NCBI GenBank assembly: GCA_905331475.1
Contig: CAJNYU010000181.1
Location: 62,001 to 126,000, forward strand
Length of the DNA stretch: 64,000 nt
Direction of reading: 5' to 3'
DNA from: Rotaria socialis
Taxonomy: Eukaryota; Rotifera; Eurotatoria; Philodinida; Philodinidae
How positions within the stretch are numbered: the stretch's first letter is position 1; each line of letters begins with the position of its first letter. The notes below the pieces were generated by a model. The model saw only the letters and a list, made by a program, of their open reading frames with translations, was not told where the DNA came from and searched no databases. The position numbers and the translations under genes were made by a program. Positions 61,001 to 64,000 of the stretch are shown here, piece after piece.

Positions 61001-61292
61001 CCGAAGTTGAAGCCATCCCCAACTAGTATCAAGATTAGTCGAACGAACAAATGATAAATGAACGCCAAGACCGCGATGTCTTGCTGAGCAATCAATACAT
61101 AAAAATATACCGTACGTAACCGACGCCCATGTGGGATTTTTAGTATCACAGTCGAAACACGTCTATCGATATGATACATATGTAAATCAATAGAAATAAA
61201 TCAAAAAAAGATTATTGACAGACCTTATTTGCAGGAAGTGTTCTCAATCGTTTAAAAATGGCGTCGATGTCTGACTTAGTCGGTTCTTCCAT
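58049..61292 (-). CDS. ARFGAP2: ARFGAP2/3-like Arf GTPase-activating protein
   Basis: Triggers GTP hydrolysis on Arf1 and acts with COPI coat at the Golgi. The first exon is 61224-61292 ([20 protein letters not shown]). The next carries the zinc finger, Cys-X2-Cys (CFDC), 16 residues, then CIDC, followed by [13 protein letters not shown] with the catalytic arginine. MQVGGNANA and [18 protein letters not shown] match ARFGAP2/3 rather than ARFGAP1. Downstream: GPTVDLSAL, a Lys/Glu-rich helical region, then two copies of an ISSDQFF motif ([13 protein letters not shown] and [13 protein letters not shown]), as in the Glo3-type regulatory motif. The C-terminal amphipathic stretch [20 protein letters not shown] matches the family end. 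The last coding exon is only 9 nt (Lys-Lys-stop at 58049-58057), and another intron follows in the 3' UTR. A roughly 700-nt intron lies near 59010-59710. Confidence 0.93.
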
Positions 61293-62046
61293 TGTTCTAA
61301 TAAATTATTGATTAATATTGATTTTCTTATAGAATAAACTTATCTAGAAATGAAAAACATTTAACCTTGATTATTCTTAACTATTTGAAACTAAAGCAAA
61401 CAAACGAACTGAGTAATGAATGACAACGATCGATGTACTATATTATTCGTTAATAGGCTTATTGATATGTGCCAATTAATTTGAAGATCTTAAATGCAAA
61501 TGAGTATCTGTAAAATACAATTAAAGTCTAGCAAATAGAACTAATTCTTCCCGTTCAAAACCATATCGATATTGAATTGATTAAAAGTTACCATACGACA
61601 TCTACAACATAATTTTATTCGTTACTCAATTACCCTGTTAACGATCAATGCAGAACGAAAGGGTAAACTTTTTCAGAACAACTGTTGCTGCAATAGATGT
61701 TGTGGGGAAAAAACTCTGAGTCATACTTTCATGCTATTGCGTAATGTTTGTTCTCTTCATGGTTTTTGTCGTTTCAAGTTTGACTCTTATCAATTACTAT
61801 ATAATACTTGATGGTTTCAGTCAACAATCATTCCACTCCACGCTATTACATCTGTGAAGAACACATATTTGTAGACTTTCAACTTTTATCTTATGTACTT
61901 ATCATTTGTAGGATTTAATATCTGATTGAAAATTGCAACCAACTCTTCGACAAAATTTTAACTCATCTTTATAACTACGAGTACGCCATCAGCATCTACT
62001 ACTACAATTGCCACATTTACTTCCCAAATCGAACCTTTGTTCTTCA
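61293..62046. other. Divergent promoter region of ARFGAP2/3 and NUP98
   Basis: About 750 nt between two genes transcribed away from each other, so likely a shared promoter zone. No further exon or RNA gene seen. Confidence 0.55.
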
Positions 62047-64000
62047 ATGTCACAATCAACAAACCTATTTGGCACTCAAACTGCACGACAACCATTCATG
62101 TTCACTGCTAGTACACAAAACACACCACCTACAGGTTTATTTCGCAATCCACCAGTCTCAAATACTCCTGTCAATTTTACATCTTCATGTAAGAAATGAA
62201 TAATATAATTTATCATTTTATTTCAATAGTTAAGTTTTTAGATTTTAACGGTGCATCTAATTTTGGTATGCAGCAAGCAGTACCAGCTACAAACTCAACA
62301 TTTCCCATTGCTTCAAAAACAACTCAATTAACGTTTAACTCTGGTCTGTTACCTACTCAAGGTAAGTTTTTGTTTTTAATCAAATTTGTTAAACATTTCA
62401 ATTCTGATTATCAGACAAATCTATACTGAAATGACCATCGTTCTAAAAATAAGTCTGAAATTTCAAAGTAAAAATTGTTTTTCAATGAGAGCATTCTTAA
62501 AATAAGCAAGTATTGAAATTTCTCATAAAAGACTATTAATCAAGTAGAAACTTTTCATTTTCAAAATTTCATATACAAATCAACAAATTTTACCCCATCA
62601 ATGTATTTAAGTCGTATTCTATATCTTCAATATGCTTTCATCAAACAAGAACTGCAAATATTGATTGTATTTCCTCTCTATTTAGCAACATCCATTAATT
62701 CGAATGCTTCTATATCAACAGCGCCAAACATATTTACAACTGCAACTTCTATGAAGCCTAATGCATCAGACAGCTTATTCAATAAACCATTATCAGACAC
62801 AACAGGAACATCAATGCCTTTCTTTGCATTTAATGCCAATACAGTATCAACGAAAAATAATTCTGCGCAACCAAATTCAACAAATACTGGTGTATTTAGT
62901 ATTAAAAAATCCGAAACACCAGTCCCATTTAAATTTGAACCTCAACCAACTCCAGGTACGGGCATATCTTTACAACCAGCAACAAAACCATTACATAGTA
63001 ACACTGAGCAAACTACTGTAACAAATTTCTTTGCTGCTCCAACTTCAATAGCAGCATCAAACGCGACAAATATGTTTAGCACTCCTACTACAGCAATAAC
63101 TACGTTCAACTTAAATCCATCATTAGTGACTACTTCAGCTGGCACACAAGTACAGTCAGATGTGATATCAAGTTCATCAGCAACAATATCTCAAATAACA
63201 AGACAAGAACAAACCACTGAGCGACCAATGTCAATGATTCACCAGCAGTTTATTGCTGTATCACTTCTAGATCCATATGCTAATCGTGGAAGAAAAGATT
63301 TTTCTAACATGGATTCAATCCAAAAACATGTAGAACCTGCTTTAGTTCCAAAGGTACCTACAACAACAACTATTACGGCAACAGTACCAACACCCATACC
63401 GCTTATACTTCCTATACAAACAAATTCTCGAAAAGGATCATCAGCTCATTCATTAGTTGATGTTAATTTTAAATTAAAACCTGTTACATCAATATCATCA
63501 TCATCATCATTAACCCAAAATGATACTATAAAGACAGTCACTCAACAATCGATTTTATCAACCGAACCATTGAAAAGTACGTTTACTGATGAAGAAGAAC
63601 TTGTTTTACTTGGTCGAACTAAAATATCGAAATTACGCCTAGCCAATGTTATTAGTGCTTCAACGTATCAAACTAATTATATCCCTTCACTCTATCCTGT
63701 AAGATGTCTAGCTGATCTTGAAAACTTCACCAATATAACGTCACCATCATCAAGAATCAAGAATCAACAAATCTCACATTCGCTCAGTAAGTGTATCAAA
63801 GTATAGGGCATGAATATTGACTTCTTTTTTTTCCATTTTTTATAGCTGAAAATTATGATATATCACCTAATCAACAGCAAACTGCATCTATTATTTCCCA
63901 ACGACCATTATCTCCAATAACTTCATGTAGATCAAATAATGATTTTCAAACTTATCGTTTACCGATTTTAACTCGTGATAATTATTACATGAAACCAACT
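62047..64000 (+). CDS. NUP98: NUP98-like nucleoporin, N-terminal part (3' end outside window)
   Basis: Component of the nuclear pore. In other animals NUP98 is made as a NUP98-NUP96 precursor that cuts itself. Exons 62047-62188, 62230-62361, 62686-63786 and 63846-64000 join in phase. The start MSQSTNLFGTQTARQPFMF is the first ATG after an in-frame TAA at 61972. The N-terminal half is Ser/Thr/Asn/Pro-rich with only two FG dipeptides seen (NLFG, SNFG) and other lone Phe residues (AFNAN, FNLNPS, FFAAP). Exon 63846 ends PILTRDNYYMKPT, corresponding to the ILTKxGYYTIPSMDDL start of the autoproteolytic domain. QQFIAVSLLDPYANRG and LGRTKISKLRLA lie in the linker. No GLEBS motif was visible. The identification rests mainly on the autoproteolytic-domain start and the low-complexity pattern, so other FG nucleoporins remain possible. 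Confidence 0.75.

Noticed and set aside
1-64000. tRNA, rRNA, snRNA genes, CRISPR arrays and bacterial-type operons
   Set aside because: No cloverleaf with A and B boxes, no rRNA-like tract, no spaced repeats and no operon structure were recognised. A covariance-model scan would be needed to exclude small RNA genes.
1-64000. Intact LTR elements, Polintons or other virus-like elements
   Set aside because: No reverse transcriptase, integrase, capsid or envelope motifs and no long terminal repeats were seen.

Overview
This is a 64 kb stretch of an AT-rich, intron-dense animal genome. Most introns are about 40-80 nt with strong GT...AG ends, genes lie on both strands, and intergenic DNA is full of simple repeats. 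The gene content is purely metazoan: Rap1 GTPase-activating protein, TASK-type potassium channel, RNF217-type ubiquitin ligase, outer-dynein-arm docking factor, ODF3, CCDC92, NUP98. Short introns, low GC, an F-box/LamG-like pseudogene and a coiled-coil/KY-like gene make a bdelloid rotifer the best guess. That is an inference from style and not a proof.

Layout. 1-7887 (-): RAP1GAP-like gene running off the left edge, with three alternative 5' exons. 11608-17918 (+): DNA topoisomerase II, 21 exons, 1565 aa. 18332-21714 (-): TASK-like two-pore K+ channel, 463 aa. 25928-27843 (+): RNF217-like RBR E3 ligase. 31302-33778 (+): ENTPD4/7-like Golgi/lysosomal nucleotidase, N-terminal exon unresolved. 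35878-36831 (-): ODF3-like protein, 254 aa. 37798-37906: a tiny hAT-type MITE with a perfect 8-bp target duplication. 38510-41351 (-): ODAD2/ARMC4. 43485-44523 (+): CCDC92-like. 46618-47608 (+): TDP2-like phosphodiesterase. 47850-48290: two inverted-repeat elements. 49262-50046 (-): broken F-box/LamG-like gene. 50437-52200 (-): single-exon coiled-coil protein with a KY-like C-terminal domain. 56295-56935 (-): two-exon orphan gene. 58049-61292 (-): ARFGAP2/3. 62047-64000 (+): NUP98-like gene running off the right edge.

How genes relate. Three consecutive genes (ODF3-like, ODAD2, CCDC92-like) have ciliary or centriolar roles in other animals. Topoisomerase II and the TDP2-like enzyme form a damage/repair pair (TDP2 removes trapped TOP2 from DNA ends), but they lie about 29 kb apart and may be neighbours by chance. 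ENTPD4/7 and ARFGAP2/3 both act in the Golgi/secretory system. No operon, CRISPR array, convincing tRNA or rRNA, or intact autonomous transposon was seen. Splice models were checked by hand for reading phase; the full models of TOP2, the K+ channel, ODF3, CCDC92, TDP2, the ENTPD body and the NUP98 exons all close without a phase error.

No obviously new system stands out. The observations most worth a second look are the phase-matched alternative first exons of RAP1GAP, the two young-looking non-autonomous elements, the single-exon KY-like protein, the FG-poor NUP98 and a few orphan exon-like islands.
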